DNA from: a virus
IMG/VR virus record: IMGVR_UViG_3300021197_001195
Coordinates: 1 to 35,488 of that record
DNA: 35,488 nucleotides
Strand: one strand, 5' to 3'
Of the stretch, positions 15,202 to 21,769 are shown piece after piece; position 1 is the first letter of the stretch, and the number at the start of each line of letters is the position of its first letter. Below the pieces are notes generated by a model. The model was not told where the DNA came from. It searched no databases and worked only from the letters and a program-made list of their open reading frames with translations. Both the position numbers and the translations under genes were made by a program.

Positions 15202-15377
15202 TGCCACGAAGAGGACTCTACGCTAACATCGCCGCGAAGCGGCGGCGGATCAAGGCGCAGAAAGCGGCTGGTAAAAAGCCAGAATCGATGCGCAAGCCAG
15301 GCAGCAAAGGTGCGCCTACAGCCAAGGCCTTCCGTGCTGCGGCGAAGACTGCGAAGAAGGGCACGCGAAGAAAATAA
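15201..15377 (+). CDS. Conserved tiny basic phage protein (MPRRGLYANI family)
   Basis: ATG 15201 overlaps the previous TGA by one base and follows AGGAGG by five bases. The 58-residue protein MPRRGLYANIAAKRRR... has the conserved segment ESMRKPGSKGAPTAKAFRAA and ends in Lys/Arg. The MRKPGSKGAPTAKAF motif is shared by many cyanophage and marine phage small proteins of unknown function. A very high positive charge suggests contact with DNA or RNA, which is inference. With the two genes before it, it forms a small plus-strand operon ending in the repeat-rich intergenic region. Confidence 0.7.
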   Translation: MPRRGLYANIAAKRRRIKAQKAAGKKPESMRKPGSKGAPTAKAFRAAAKTAKKGTRRK

Positions 15378-15679
15378 AATTTTTTTTCGGTGCGCGGAAG
15401 TCTAGTCCTCCACCCCCCACCACCCTGCTGGTTCAATGGGGGGGTCAGCCATTGTTCCACGGCGTGTTCCACGGCCCTTTTGCGGCCCAATTTAACATAA
15501 TGATTATTACGCGCAATTGCGCGAATACGTAAGTCATTGATTTTATTGATCTAACAGTTTTTCGCGTAATTATCTGCGGTGTTCCACGGCAAAACGCCCC
15601 TTAACCCAGCCGTCGCAGCAAATTGTTCCACGGCCATTTCCTGCGCGCAAAGCCGGCTGCGCGAGCCAGTGTCTGCGAG
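15378..15679. other. Convergent intergenic region with four TGTTCCACGGC iterons and an AT-rich core
   Basis: This 302-base gap between the plus-strand basic-protein genes and terS holds no credible gene. It contains four direct copies of TGTTCCACGGC (15453-15463, 15465-15475, 15580-15590, 15624-15634). Between copies two and three lies an AT-rich stretch of about 90 bases with the perfect palindrome GCGCAATTGCGC. A T8 tract follows the upstream genes at about 15381-15388, and a C6...G7 inverted pair lies near 15411-15443; either could aid termination. Repeats flanking an AT-rich core, beside terS, suggest a replication origin or a packaging (pac/cos) recognition site. Confidence 0.6.
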
Positions 15680-16120
15680 CTAGGTTTCGTCCTCTTCGTG
15701 CTCGATCACGCTGTCGTTTGTGAGCTCACGAAGCGCAGCCAAATGCTGGTCACCGAGCGTGATATTTACCAACGGATCGCGCTTCTCACGCCACTGGTCA
15801 GGGTTCACATTACCGGCCAACCACTTGCGCGTGTCGATGCGCAGTTTACGAACAGTCGCGTCGTGCGCGTCCATCGTGCCATCGGCGATCTCGAGACACT
15901 CTTCGGCCAGTGCGTCAGCCCACAACCTCCGAGCTTGCATGTACCGATCGTGCCTACCCTCGCCCTCTTCAAGCCAGCGGTAGAACGCACGCCGGCCAAC
16001 CTGGCACTCTTTCATCGTGTTCACCACAGTCATGCCACCGGCAATCATATTAAACACGGCTTCCTCGCCACGCTCTTCCAGGCTCTTGATCTGCGCTCTG
16101 ATTATCGGTCTACCAGGCAT
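15680..16120 (-). CDS. terS: Terminase small subunit (Sf6-like)
   Basis: The protein has 146 residues. An N-terminal helix-turn-helix segment (MKECQVGRRAFYRWL) is followed by a helical oligomerisation region (YMQARRLWADALAEECLEIA) and the segment TRKWLAGNVNPDQWREK, typical of the Sf6 gp1-type small terminase family (R.WLA....P..Y/W..K). The C-terminus is acidic (EHEEDET). It recognises the packaging site and activates the large subunit. The neighbouring 15453-15634 repeats are the nearest candidate binding sites. The gene lies two bases after the NrdR-like gene and about 3 kb from terL. Confidence 0.8.
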   Translation of the reverse strand: MPGRPIIRAQIKSLEERGEEAVFNMIAGGMTVVNTMKECQVGRRAFYRWLEEGEGRHDRYMQARRLWADALAEECLEIADGTMDAHDATVRKLRIDTRKWLAGNVNPDQWREKRDPLVNITLGDQHLAALRELTNDSVIEHEEDET

Positions 16121-16121
16121 C

Positions 16122-16391
16122 CTAGTTCGCTCCTAGTTCGTTGAGTATGTCGTCTAACTCGCTGTCCCAACCATCGGCCAAGTCTTCGAGCTCTTCACGT
16201 CGATACGCGGGCTCCACGGGCTTGCGCTCCGGCTTCGCCTTCGGCTCTGCCGGTCGCTCGACCAGCACGGTCTCCATTGTGTTCCACCTGTGTCCGCATC
16301 GCAAACACTCGCGACGCCGTCTAACGCCCTCTCGCGCCTTGTCAGAGCTAATTACCCTGTTACCGCTACTACCGCACTGCTTACACTTCAT
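16122..16391 (-). CDS. NrdR-like zinc-ribbon protein, stand-alone
   Basis: The protein has 89 residues. The first 40 carry four cysteines as two CxxC pairs (C3, C6, C29, C32) with VISSDKAREGVRRRRECLRC between, which closely follows the zinc ribbon of the ribonucleotide-reductase repressor NrdR (RV.DSR....IRRRREC..C..RF.T.E). The ATP-cone domain of NrdR is absent. The remainder is a Pro/Lys linker and an acidic tail (EELEDLADGWDSELDDIL). A DNA-binding or transcription role is therefore likely; which promoters it acts on is unknown. It lies between terS and a nuclease gene in the leftward operon. Confidence 0.75.
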   Translation of the reverse strand: MKCKQCGSSGNRVISSDKAREGVRRRRECLRCGHRWNTMETVLVERPAEPKAKPERKPVEPAYRREELEDLADGWDSELDDILNELGAN

Positions 16392-16406
16392 ATCGCCTCA
16401 CAGCCC

Positions 16407-16793
16407 CTATACGGCGCTCTCAGCGCCTAGTATGTCCATGACTTGCGCTATCGCCTCGCCCTTCGTCACCATGTCCGTCGTGTACCGCAGAACCCGATAG
16501 CCAAGCTCGAGCGCCTTGTTGTATTTGAAGCAGTCCGATCGAAAGCCAACGCCGCTGGTATGTCGGCCCCCGCTCCACGTTCCGCCCTCAACCTCAATTA
16601 CCAGGTCGCTGCCGGTGATCACAAAGTCGAACCGAAACCTGCGGCCAGGTATCAGCAGCTGCTCCCGCTCGAAGCTCACGCCCGCCGCCTGCAGCTGCGC
16701 TGCAAGCGCCTCTTCGCCCTTGCTGCCGGCCGACTGCTTCTTGGCCTTCGCCTTCGGCTTGGCTTTGGCCTTTGGTTTTTTAGCCTTTTGCAT
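16407..16793 (-). CDS. PD-(D/E)XK superfamily endonuclease with basic tail
   Basis: The protein has 128 residues. The first 20 are an Ala/Lys/Pro tail rich in lysine. The core shows E27 in GSKGEEALAAQL, D56 in RRFRFDFVI and E67/E69 in LVIEVEGGTWSGGRH, followed by GVGFRSDCFKYNKALELGY and VLRYTTDMV. This is the familiar phage version of a small PD-(D/E)XK nuclease (related to DUF559/Vsr-like folds), here with E-V-E where many members have E-x-K. It may process branched DNA or nick DNA during replication and packaging; the substrate is not clear from sequence. Its start codon overlaps the first iteron of the region at 16789-16938. Confidence 0.7.
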   Translation of the reverse strand: MQKAKKPKAKAKPKAKAKKQSAGSKGEEALAAQLQAAGVSFEREQLLIPGRRFRFDFVITGSDLVIEVEGGTWSGGRHTSGVGFRSDCFKYNKALELGYRVLRYTTDMVTKGEAIAQVMDILGAESAV

Positions 16794-16938
16794 CAGTCAT
16801 GCATCACTACTTTTGCAGCACCCAAAACCTGCATCAGTAGTACTCTGCCGGTACAAGTAAAATTTGTACCGATGCAGGTACATTTCGATGCTCGCCGCTG
16901 CATCGCTCTGCATCAGTAAAAAACACGCTACTGATGCA
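16789..16938. repeat. Iteron cluster TGCATCAGTA beside the Prim-Pol helicase gene
   Basis: Seven copies or near-copies of TGCATCAGTA lie in 150 bases. Forward: 16789, 16800 (one change), 16830, 16899 (partial) and 16909. Reverse: 16868-16876 (one change) and 16929-16938. The last two form a perfect 10-bp inverted repeat around a 10-base loop. A second dyad, CGGTACAA...TTGTACCG with a 7-base spacer, lies at about 16849-16871. There is no gene of its own here. Iterons next to a replicative primase-helicase gene are typical of phage and plasmid origins; a regulatory role for the nuclease-terS message is the alternative. Confidence 0.65.
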
Positions 16939-16941
16939 CCG

Positions 16942-18906
16942 TCACTCATCGATCTCACCCTCGCTCACCCACTGTCCGACGATCACAAACTTGCGCATCA
17001 TTCGCGTCTTGTCAGGCCGCTCAGTGACCCGCAAAGCGCCGTTGTCTATCCAAGTGCTCAGCATGTGGCGCACCTTGGTACGCACATAGCTGTCGTTAAT
17101 ATCGAGGTTCAGCACGTCCGCTACGGCGTTACCCACCCAATCTTTAGCTCGATGGCTCTCGCGGTATTCGCCTGCAGCCACGGCGCGCTGCACGCTCTCC
17201 AAGTCGTTTCGCGTTACGTCAGAGAAGGCGTCCGGCCACTGCCATGGCTCGCTCACACCGACGCTGTCGCCGTTCGGGAGCTCCACGCTGACCATTTGGC
17301 GCCACGTCGAGTCGCCGGAAGGCGGCGCCAGGTTGTCTTTGCTGTCGCCCTCGCGGCTGTATCGCCAGAATTGGTCTTCATCGATGCCGGCATTGCGCGC
17401 CTCTTCTGCCGTCATGCGCTGTAGCCGGCGAACGTGACGGGCTGCGTCTACTAGGGCCGAAGCGCCCCTGGCGTCGGAGACTGTCGCCTCCTGCATGCCG
17501 TTTCCCTTTCTGACGTGATGCACGAGCTCGATGCTGCAATTGGCGTCGTTGGCAACCTGCGCCCAGCGTTTGACCACCATGTCGATGGCCTTGTTGTCGT
17601 TCTCGCTGAGATGGTGCGAGCTCACAAACGGGTCAACGATAACGACGTCCACGTTCATGGCCTTTATATGGTGTGTCAGTGCGTCGGCAGCTGGCGTGAG
17701 CACGTTGGCCCCGCCGGCCTGCTCGGCAATGATCAGCGGCTCGTCTCGCCCGCTGTTAACAAGCAGCCTGTCGCCAAGATCGTCTTGCGTGATGTTGTGA
17801 TGTTGCGCGATGCCCGCGATCCGGCGCTGTAGCTCTTCCAGCGGGTCTTCCAGGTTCCAAACCCACACTCGCCGCTTGGGTGACTCCACGCCCATGATCG
17901 AGCGCCCTGTTGCCATCGCCACGGCCTCGGCCAGCGTGATCGCCGTTTTGCCAGTGCCGCCAGGCGCTACCGTCACGCTCAGAAATTTTCTGATGTAGTG
18001 CCGGCCATAGACCCACTCTCTTGGCGGTATTTTGCTGGCGTCGCCGAGCACGAAGGGCTTTGGCTCGAGCGCCACCTTCTGCGCTTCAGCGGCTTCGGCT
18101 TGCGCCTCGCGCGCTTCGCGCTGCTCAGCTGCGCTGTTGCGGGCGTGCGTCTGCGCGATGCTGTTGACGGTGCGCTCTACCTCGTCGCGATCGAGCGGCG
18201 GGCTGTTGTAAGTATTCCACTGCAGCACCTGCTCGAGCACGGCGTCAGTGCTCAGCCCCTGGCGAAACAGCCGGCCAGCCTCGGCAGCTGCTTGATGGTT
18301 GCGGTTGCCCTCAGAAACGCCCGCGTCTTTCACGCTGAAAGACAGGCCAGTATCCACCGGGCCCGGAGCCGGTTCGTTGAAAGACTTGATTTTGCGCAGG
18401 TCTGCAGCGCAGAGCTTCGGCAGACTCCCCCACCACACATCGACGTCAGGATCGTCGTCGCGTGCGTATATGTGGCCGCTTTCGTGAATGCCACCCGCCG
18501 CTATGACATACCCGCCTTGCCCGCGCAGGTCAATGCGCAAGTCTGGATTCACGCCATTGCGCAGCGGGTAGTTGGGATCTACTTGGTAGTAAAAGTGCTT
18601 GCCTTTCGACGTCGTAACGCGCCTTGGCGTGTAGGTGAGGTTCTCGCGCACGAATTTGACGGCGTCGTCAGAGTCGGCATCGACGACAACGACTTGCTTA
18701 CCAGTCAAGAGCGCATAATTGCAGTTTTGATAATTGGCACTATTCAACCAATACTCTTGCTGCGCGGGCGGCATGTCGGCGTCCTGCCACCTACGCCATT
18801 TTTCGACAGTTTCTTTGCCTCTGGCCGGCACCAACGTAAAGCCTTCTTCAGCAAGCTCCCGCGCCGCCTCTCTCACCCCTTCGCGTGTGTACACCGGCTC
18901 AGCCAT
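16942..18906 (-). CDS. Primase-polymerase / helicase replication protein
   Basis: The protein has 654 residues. Residues 1-165 form a Prim-Pol domain: the metal-binding DxD in VVVVDADSD (D76, D78), TTSKGKHFYY (98-107) and IDLRGQGGYVIAAGG (125-139). Residues 195-260 (GNRNHQAAAEAGRLFRQG) match a primase C-terminal (PriCT-1-like) helical domain. A charged linker leads to a RecA-fold ATPase with Walker A APGGTGKT (314-321), Walker B VVIVDP (D425) and a downstream ELVHHVRKG, as in RepA-type hexameric helicases. The C-terminal region is a probable winged helix. The protein should prime and unwind at the phage origin. Its start overlaps the Cro-like gene by eight bases, and an iteron array lies just past its stop. 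Confidence 0.85.
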   Translation of the reverse strand: MAEPVYTREGVREAARELAEEGFTLVPARGKETVEKWRRWQDADMPPAQQEYWLNSANYQNCNYALLTGKQVVVVDADSDDAVKFVRENLTYTPRRVTTSKGKHFYYQVDPNYPLRNGVNPDLRIDLRGQGGYVIAAGGIHESGHIYARDDDPDVDVWWGSLPKLCAADLRKIKSFNEPAPGPVDTGLSFSVKDAGVSEGNRNHQAAAEAGRLFRQGLSTDAVLEQVLQWNTYNSPPLDRDEVERTVNSIAQTHARNSAAEQREAREAQAEAAEAQKVALEPKPFVLGDASKIPPREWVYGRHYIRKFLSVTVAPGGTGKTAITLAEAVAMATGRSIMGVESPKRRVWVWNLEDPLEELQRRIAGIAQHHNITQDDLGDRLLVNSGRDEPLIIAEQAGGANVLTPAADALTHHIKAMNVDVVIVDPFVSSHHLSENDNKAIDMVVKRWAQVANDANCSIELVHHVRKGNGMQEATVSDARGASALVDAARHVRRLQRMTAEEARNAGIDEDQFWRYSREGDSKDNLAPPSGDSTWRQMVSVELPNGDSVGVSEPWQWPDAFSDVTRNDLESVQRAVAAGEYRESHRAKDWVGNAVADVLNLDINDSYVRTKVRHMLSTWIDNGALRVTERPDKTRMMRKFVIVGQWVSEGEIDE

Positions 18907-19096
18907 TCGCCGCGTTGCTGTAAAGGTCTGGCCTGAGCTCTTCGCGCTTGATGCCGGTAATGGCCTCCACTTGCACGACGCGCTCGGCAGGAATCTTGTC
19001 TGCCCATTTCCATTTGTAGACGGAGCCGCGCGAAATGTTTAGTTGGCGCGCGAGCTCGGCGATTTGGATGTCTTCCCAGATTTTTGTATTGCTCAT
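18899..19096 (-). CDS. Cro-like helix-turn-helix regulator
   Basis: The protein has 65 residues with a helix-turn-helix at about 10-30 (IQIAELARQLNISRGSVYKW), followed by KIPAERVVQVEAITGIKREE, the order typical of short Cro/YdaS-type phage regulators. It is divergent from the repressor at 19221 and overlaps the Prim-Pol gene start. The best promoter places the -10 only seven bases before the ATG and no ribosome site is visible, so the message is probably leaderless or nearly so. It probably binds the same dyads and turns down repressor synthesis during lytic growth. Confidence 0.8.
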   Translation of the reverse strand: MSNTKIWEDIQIAELARQLNISRGSVYKWKWADKIPAERVVQVEAITGIKREELRPDLYSNAANG

Positions 19097-19220
19097 CGCT
19101 GCGAATGTACACCTTTAAGGTGACAGTCACAACACACAATCAGTTTGTCACCGAAAGTGTTGCTCATTGTCACCCTTTGCGATACATTCGGGTGACGACT
19201 TAAATTAGGAGACAAAAACC
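19097..19220. promoter_or_regulatory. Immunity switch: divergent promoters and repressor operators
   Basis: Leftward (cro): -35 TTGTGA at plus 19127-19132 and -10 TACATT at 19104-19109, spacer exactly 17. That spacer is filled by a dyad (19106-19126) with core CACCTTTAAGGTG and right half GGTGACAG. Rightward (repressor): -35 TTGCTC at 19160-19165 and -10 TACATT at 19183-19188, spacer 17. Further half-sites GTCACC/GGTGAC occur at about 19147-19152, 19170-19175 and 19191-19196, bracketing the rightward promoter. AGGAG at 19207-19211 serves the repressor start. This spacing lets one protein repress cro while influencing its own synthesis. Hexamer matches are moderate. Confidence 0.65.
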
Positions 19221-19559
19221 ATGAAGGACATCGCCGACCGCATACGCGATCTCCGGAATGCACGCGAACTTAGCCTGCGTCAATTGGCTGACCTGTCCGG
19301 AATCAATCACAACGTCATCCACAAATGGGAAACAAGAAAGGCAACACCAAACCGATCGAACGTCGTAAAGCTCGCCGATCTGTTTAACGTGAAGCCTGCC
19401 TGGCTGCTGTTTGGCCGTGACGACAACGCAACGGGCCTGAATGTGCAAGACACCTTTGCCGCACTCTCTATCCCATCTCAACAACAAGTAAACGCGCTCA
19501 TCAATCATCTATTGGACATAGAAAGCGCTAGGGAATCAGCACATGGAAAAGACTCATAA
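19221..19559 (+). CDS. Phage repressor (XRE helix-turn-helix), short form
   Basis: The protein has 112 residues. A classical XRE/CI-type helix-turn-helix occupies about 5-60: IADRIRDLRNARELSLRQLA, then DLSGINHNVIHKWETRK and LADLFNVKPAWLLFG. The C-terminal half (ALSIPSQQQVNALINHLLDI) is a short helical segment, likely for dimerisation. The LexA-like S24 autocleavage domain of lambda CI is missing, so classical RecA-stimulated self-cleavage is not expected. A good AGGAG lies nine bases before the ATG. It is divergent from the Cro-like gene and overlaps the next gene by 17 bases. Maintaining lysogeny is the inferred job. Confidence 0.8.
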   Translation: MKDIADRIRDLRNARELSLRQLADLSGINHNVIHKWETRKATPNRSNVVKLADLFNVKPAWLLFGRDDNATGLNVQDTFAALSIPSQQQVNALINHLLDIESARESAHGKDS

Positions 19560-20010
19560 CGAGCGACATAAAACCTGGGACATCTACGCGAATAAAGCTT
19601 TAGTCGAAGCAACCGATAATTTTTGCTCGGGGCACGGGCTACACTTTTATTCGTTGCCGGACGACTCGCAGTCTGCGCAGGCGATCCAGCTGCTCCAAGA
19701 ATTGATCGGCCCATGCAGGCATGGCGGCTGCAGCACACATCGGGCCTTCCGCGCCGTCGCAAAAGAAATGGCGCATTTCTATGAAGGCTACTCTGCAGAG
19801 ACGCTCGTGCTCCACAAAGACAGCGCGTTTGTGTGTGTGCGCATCGAAAACGAGCTCATGTACGTCAGCGTTCACCCTTGGGATCTGCCTGCCGTTAAGG
19901 CGCACGCAAGGGAAAACAATTTGTTTTACGACATGCGTAACGTCGAACTGCTTTACCTAAAGGGCAAAAACGCCGCATGGATGAAAAACGTGGTCGTTGC
20001 CTCTTTCTGA
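19543..20010 (+). CDS. Unknown protein coupled to the repressor (candidate lysogen-expressed gene)
   Basis: The protein has 155 residues and is not recognised. ATG 19543 lies inside the last codons of the repressor gene (17-base overlap). The protein has several Cys and His residues (FCSGHGLHFYSL, GPCRHGGCSTH) and a mixed alpha/beta second half (FVCVRIENELMYVSVHPWD). No membrane segment or signal peptide is seen. Because it follows the repressor and is cut off from the early operon by the promoter at about 20025, it would be made in lysogens. That is the usual position for immunity, superinfection-exclusion or anti-phage genes, but the function here is inference from location. Confidence 0.6.
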   Translation: MEKTHNERHKTWDIYANKALVEATDNFCSGHGLHFYSLPDDSQSAQAIQLLQELIGPCRHGGCSTHRAFRAVAKEMAHFYEGYSAETLVLHKDSAFVCVRIENELMYVSVHPWDLPAVKAHARENNLFYDMRNVELLYLKGKNAAWMKNVVVASF

Positions 20011-20024
20011 ATTAACTGTTCCAT

Positions 20025-20094
20025 CTGTCTCCTTTTTGTTGACAGCAAGTTAGGTCGTCTATAGTGTTCTCTTTGTCAACGAACAAGGAGACAC
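20025..20094 (+). promoter_or_regulatory. Early rightward promoter with repressor operators
   Basis: A 21-bp dyad lies at 20025-20045: arms CTGTC and GACAG, with a TCC and a T-rich centre resembling the 14734 site. It overlaps a perfect -35 TTGACA (20039-20044). A -10 TATAGT follows at 20060-20065, spacer 15 (short; using TTGTTG as -35 gives 18). A second partial dyad, TTGTC...GACA, lies at 20073-20093 and merges with the ribosome site AAGGAG before ATG 20098. This arrangement would let the phage repressor shut off the recombination/replication operon. The exact -35/-10 pairing is uncertain. Confidence 0.6.
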
Positions 20095-20097
20095 TCG

Positions 20098-20511
20098 ATG
20101 ACCGACGAAACGACACGCAACGGAAACAACGAGCCAACGATCGAATCGCTAGTCGCTAGGCTGGCAGAGCTCAAAAAGATCGAAGACGACGCTAAGCTCG
20201 AACGAGTTAAGCACGAAGCCGAAATCTTGCCCTTTCTCGATCAAGTCGAAGAAGGCAGCAAAACCACCACCCTCGCCAACGGCACGAAAGTCACAGTCAA
20301 AAATGGCTTCAACCGCCGGCTGGATCAAGAGGGCTGGAAGCGCATTAAGCACAAGATCCCAACGAACCTGCACCCTGTGCAGCTGAAGGAAGTGCTGAGC
20401 GACACGCAAATGCGTTACCTGCAAAACAACGAGCCAGACTTCTACAAAGAAATGTCTGCCGCCGTGACGACCTCCCCTGCGAAACCATACATAACCATCA
20501 AGGAGGCGTAA
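20098..20511 (+). CDS. Conserved phage protein of the Sak4/SSB operon (DUF7173-like)
   Basis: The protein has 137 residues. After a polar start there is a helical, charged segment (SLVARLAELKKIEDDAKLER) and a short beta region (KTTTLANGTKVTVKNGFNRR), then HPVQLKEVLSDTQMRYLQNN. Proteins of this form precede Sak4-type ATPases in many phages (I associate them with DUF7173) but have no assigned activity. It is the first gene of the early rightward operon, with AAGGAG before the start, and its stop lies two bases before the ATPase gene. A partner or regulator of the recombinase is a reasonable inference. Confidence 0.6.
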   Translation: MTDETTRNGNNEPTIESLVARLAELKKIEDDAKLERVKHEAEILPFLDQVEEGSKTTTLANGTKVTVKNGFNRRLDQEGWKRIKHKIPTNLHPVQLKEVLSDTQMRYLQNNEPDFYKEMSAAVTTSPAKPYITIKEA

Positions 20512-20513
20512 TA

Positions 20514-21269
20514 ATGGCCTTTGATCTCAAGTCGGTATCACCGACACAATCTGCGCGCGCGCTGTTCGGGCTCGTCTTCGGCACCTCTGGTGTTGGCAAG
20601 ACGACCTTTGCCGCCGACGCGCCCAACGCTGTTTTTATCCCAACGGAAGACGGCGCCGGCAGTCTCACGCTGCAGGCATTCCCGATAGCTAAATCATACG
20701 ACGACGTCATGTCTGCGATCGAGGCGCTCTGCGGTAAGCACGAATACAAAACTGTGGTGATCGACTCGCTCGACCACCTGGAGCCCTTGATCTGGAAGAA
20801 GGTCTGCCAGGACAACAACGTCGCAAGCATCGAGCAGCTGACTTACGGCAAAGGCTACGTCATGGCTTTAGACCTGTGGCGCGACCTGCTGTCTGGCCTG
20901 CGTTTTGTTCGCGACAACCAGGGGATGAACGTCCTGCTGATCGCGCACCACCAAATCCGCAAGCACGCAGACCCTGAGATGGAGCAGATCGATCGTTACG
21001 AGATCAAGCTCCACGCCAAGGCCAGCGCGCTGGTGCAAGAGTCCTGCGACCTAGTGCTGTTCGCAAAGCACAAAGTGATGGTCAAGAAAGAAGACACGGG
21101 CTTCGGCAACACGCGAGCTCGCGGGATTAGCACCGGCAAGCGCGTGCTCTGCACGGTCGAAACGCCTGCGTATGTGGCCAAAAACCGATTTGGCTTGCCC
21201 GACGAGATCGATCTGAGTTGGGAAGCCCTCACCACCGCAATGAACAACAAACTTGAAGGAGCAGCCTAA
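20514..21269 (+). CDS. Sak4-like recombination ATPase
   Basis: The protein has 251 residues. It is a RecA-fold ATPase with Walker A GTSGVGKT (23-30) and Walker B TVVIDSLDHLE (D84), plus MNVLLIAHHQIRKHAD and an RARGISTGKRVL segment. This is the phage AAA_24/Sak4 type, a single-strand annealing or RecA-like recombinase that works with a phage SSB. The following gene encodes just such an SSB-like protein (DUF669), with start and stop overlapping by one base, and an exonuclease follows. Together these make a compact recombination module for phage DNA replication and repair. Confidence 0.85.
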   Translation: MAFDLKSVSPTQSARALFGLVFGTSGVGKTTFAADAPNAVFIPTEDGAGSLTLQAFPIAKSYDDVMSAIEALCGKHEYKTVVIDSLDHLEPLIWKKVCQDNNVASIEQLTYGKGYVMALDLWRDLLSGLRFVRDNQGMNVLLIAHHQIRKHADPEMEQIDRYEIKLHAKASALVQESCDLVLFAKHKVMVKKEDTGFGNTRARGISTGKRVLCTVETPAYVAKNRFGLPDEIDLSWEALTTAMNNKLEGAA

Positions 21270-21769
21270 TGGCCCAGTTTCAATTTAGCACCGCCGGTAT
21301 CGAGCCGGCATCCGCGCCACAAGAGCGCCAGCCTCTGCCGGAAGGCACATACAAGGCCGTCATCACTGACAGCGAGATGCGGGCAACAAAAGCCGGCACT
21401 GGCCACTACCTAAATTTCACCTGGGAGATCACGTCTGGCGAGCATCGAGGCCGAAAGGTTTGGGCTAACTACAACGTCGATAACCCAAACGAAAAGGCCG
21501 TTGAGATTGCTAAGCGCGACCTGGCAAGCGTCTGCACGGCGATGGGTAAGGATGGCTTTGCAGACAGCCAGGATTTGCACTTCCACGAAATTGAGGTGCT
21601 GGTCAAAGTGCGAGAAGCATCGAACGGCTACCCCGCCAGCAACGAGATCCGTGGCTACTCGGCGCCAGCTGGCGCTGCGCCACCACCACCGGCTGCCCCA
21701 GCTGCACCAGCTGCTGAAGCGGCGCCGGCCCCTCTGGTAGAGAAGACGACACCGCCTTGGAACGAATAG
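21269..21769 (+). CDS. DUF669 single-strand DNA-binding protein
   Basis: The protein has 166 residues. The N-terminal 120 match the DUF669 OB-fold type of phage ssDNA-binding protein: PEGTYKAVITDSEMRATKAG, GHYLNFTWEITSG, HRGRKVWANYNV and NEKAVEIAKRDLASVCTAMG. An Ala/Pro-rich linker of about 35 residues leads to the tip TPPWNE, which resembles the partner-recruiting acidic/hydrophobic tip of bacterial SSB. It overlaps the ATPase gene by one base and the next frame by 13 bases. It should coat ssDNA and load the Sak4 ATPase. Confidence 0.8.
   Translation: MAQFQFSTAGIEPASAPQERQPLPEGTYKAVITDSEMRATKAGTGHYLNFTWEITSGEHRGRKVWANYNVDNPNEKAVEIAKRDLASVCTAMGKDGFADSQDLHFHEIEVLVKVREASNGYPASNEIRGYSAPAGAAPPPPAAPAAPAAEAAPAPLVEKTTPPWNE

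Noticed and set aside
15453-15634. A CRISPR-like array
   Set aside because: Repeats are only 11 bp, spacing is irregular (12, 115 and 44 bases) and no cas gene is present.
16909-16938. Terminator after the helicase gene
   Set aside because: The perfect hairpin has its T run in the loop, not after the stem, and its arms are two copies of the iteron.
17998-18936. Plus-strand open frame of 312 codons opposite the Prim-Pol helicase
   Set aside because: The minus strand carries clear primase and helicase motifs over its whole length; the antisense product has no recognisable domain.
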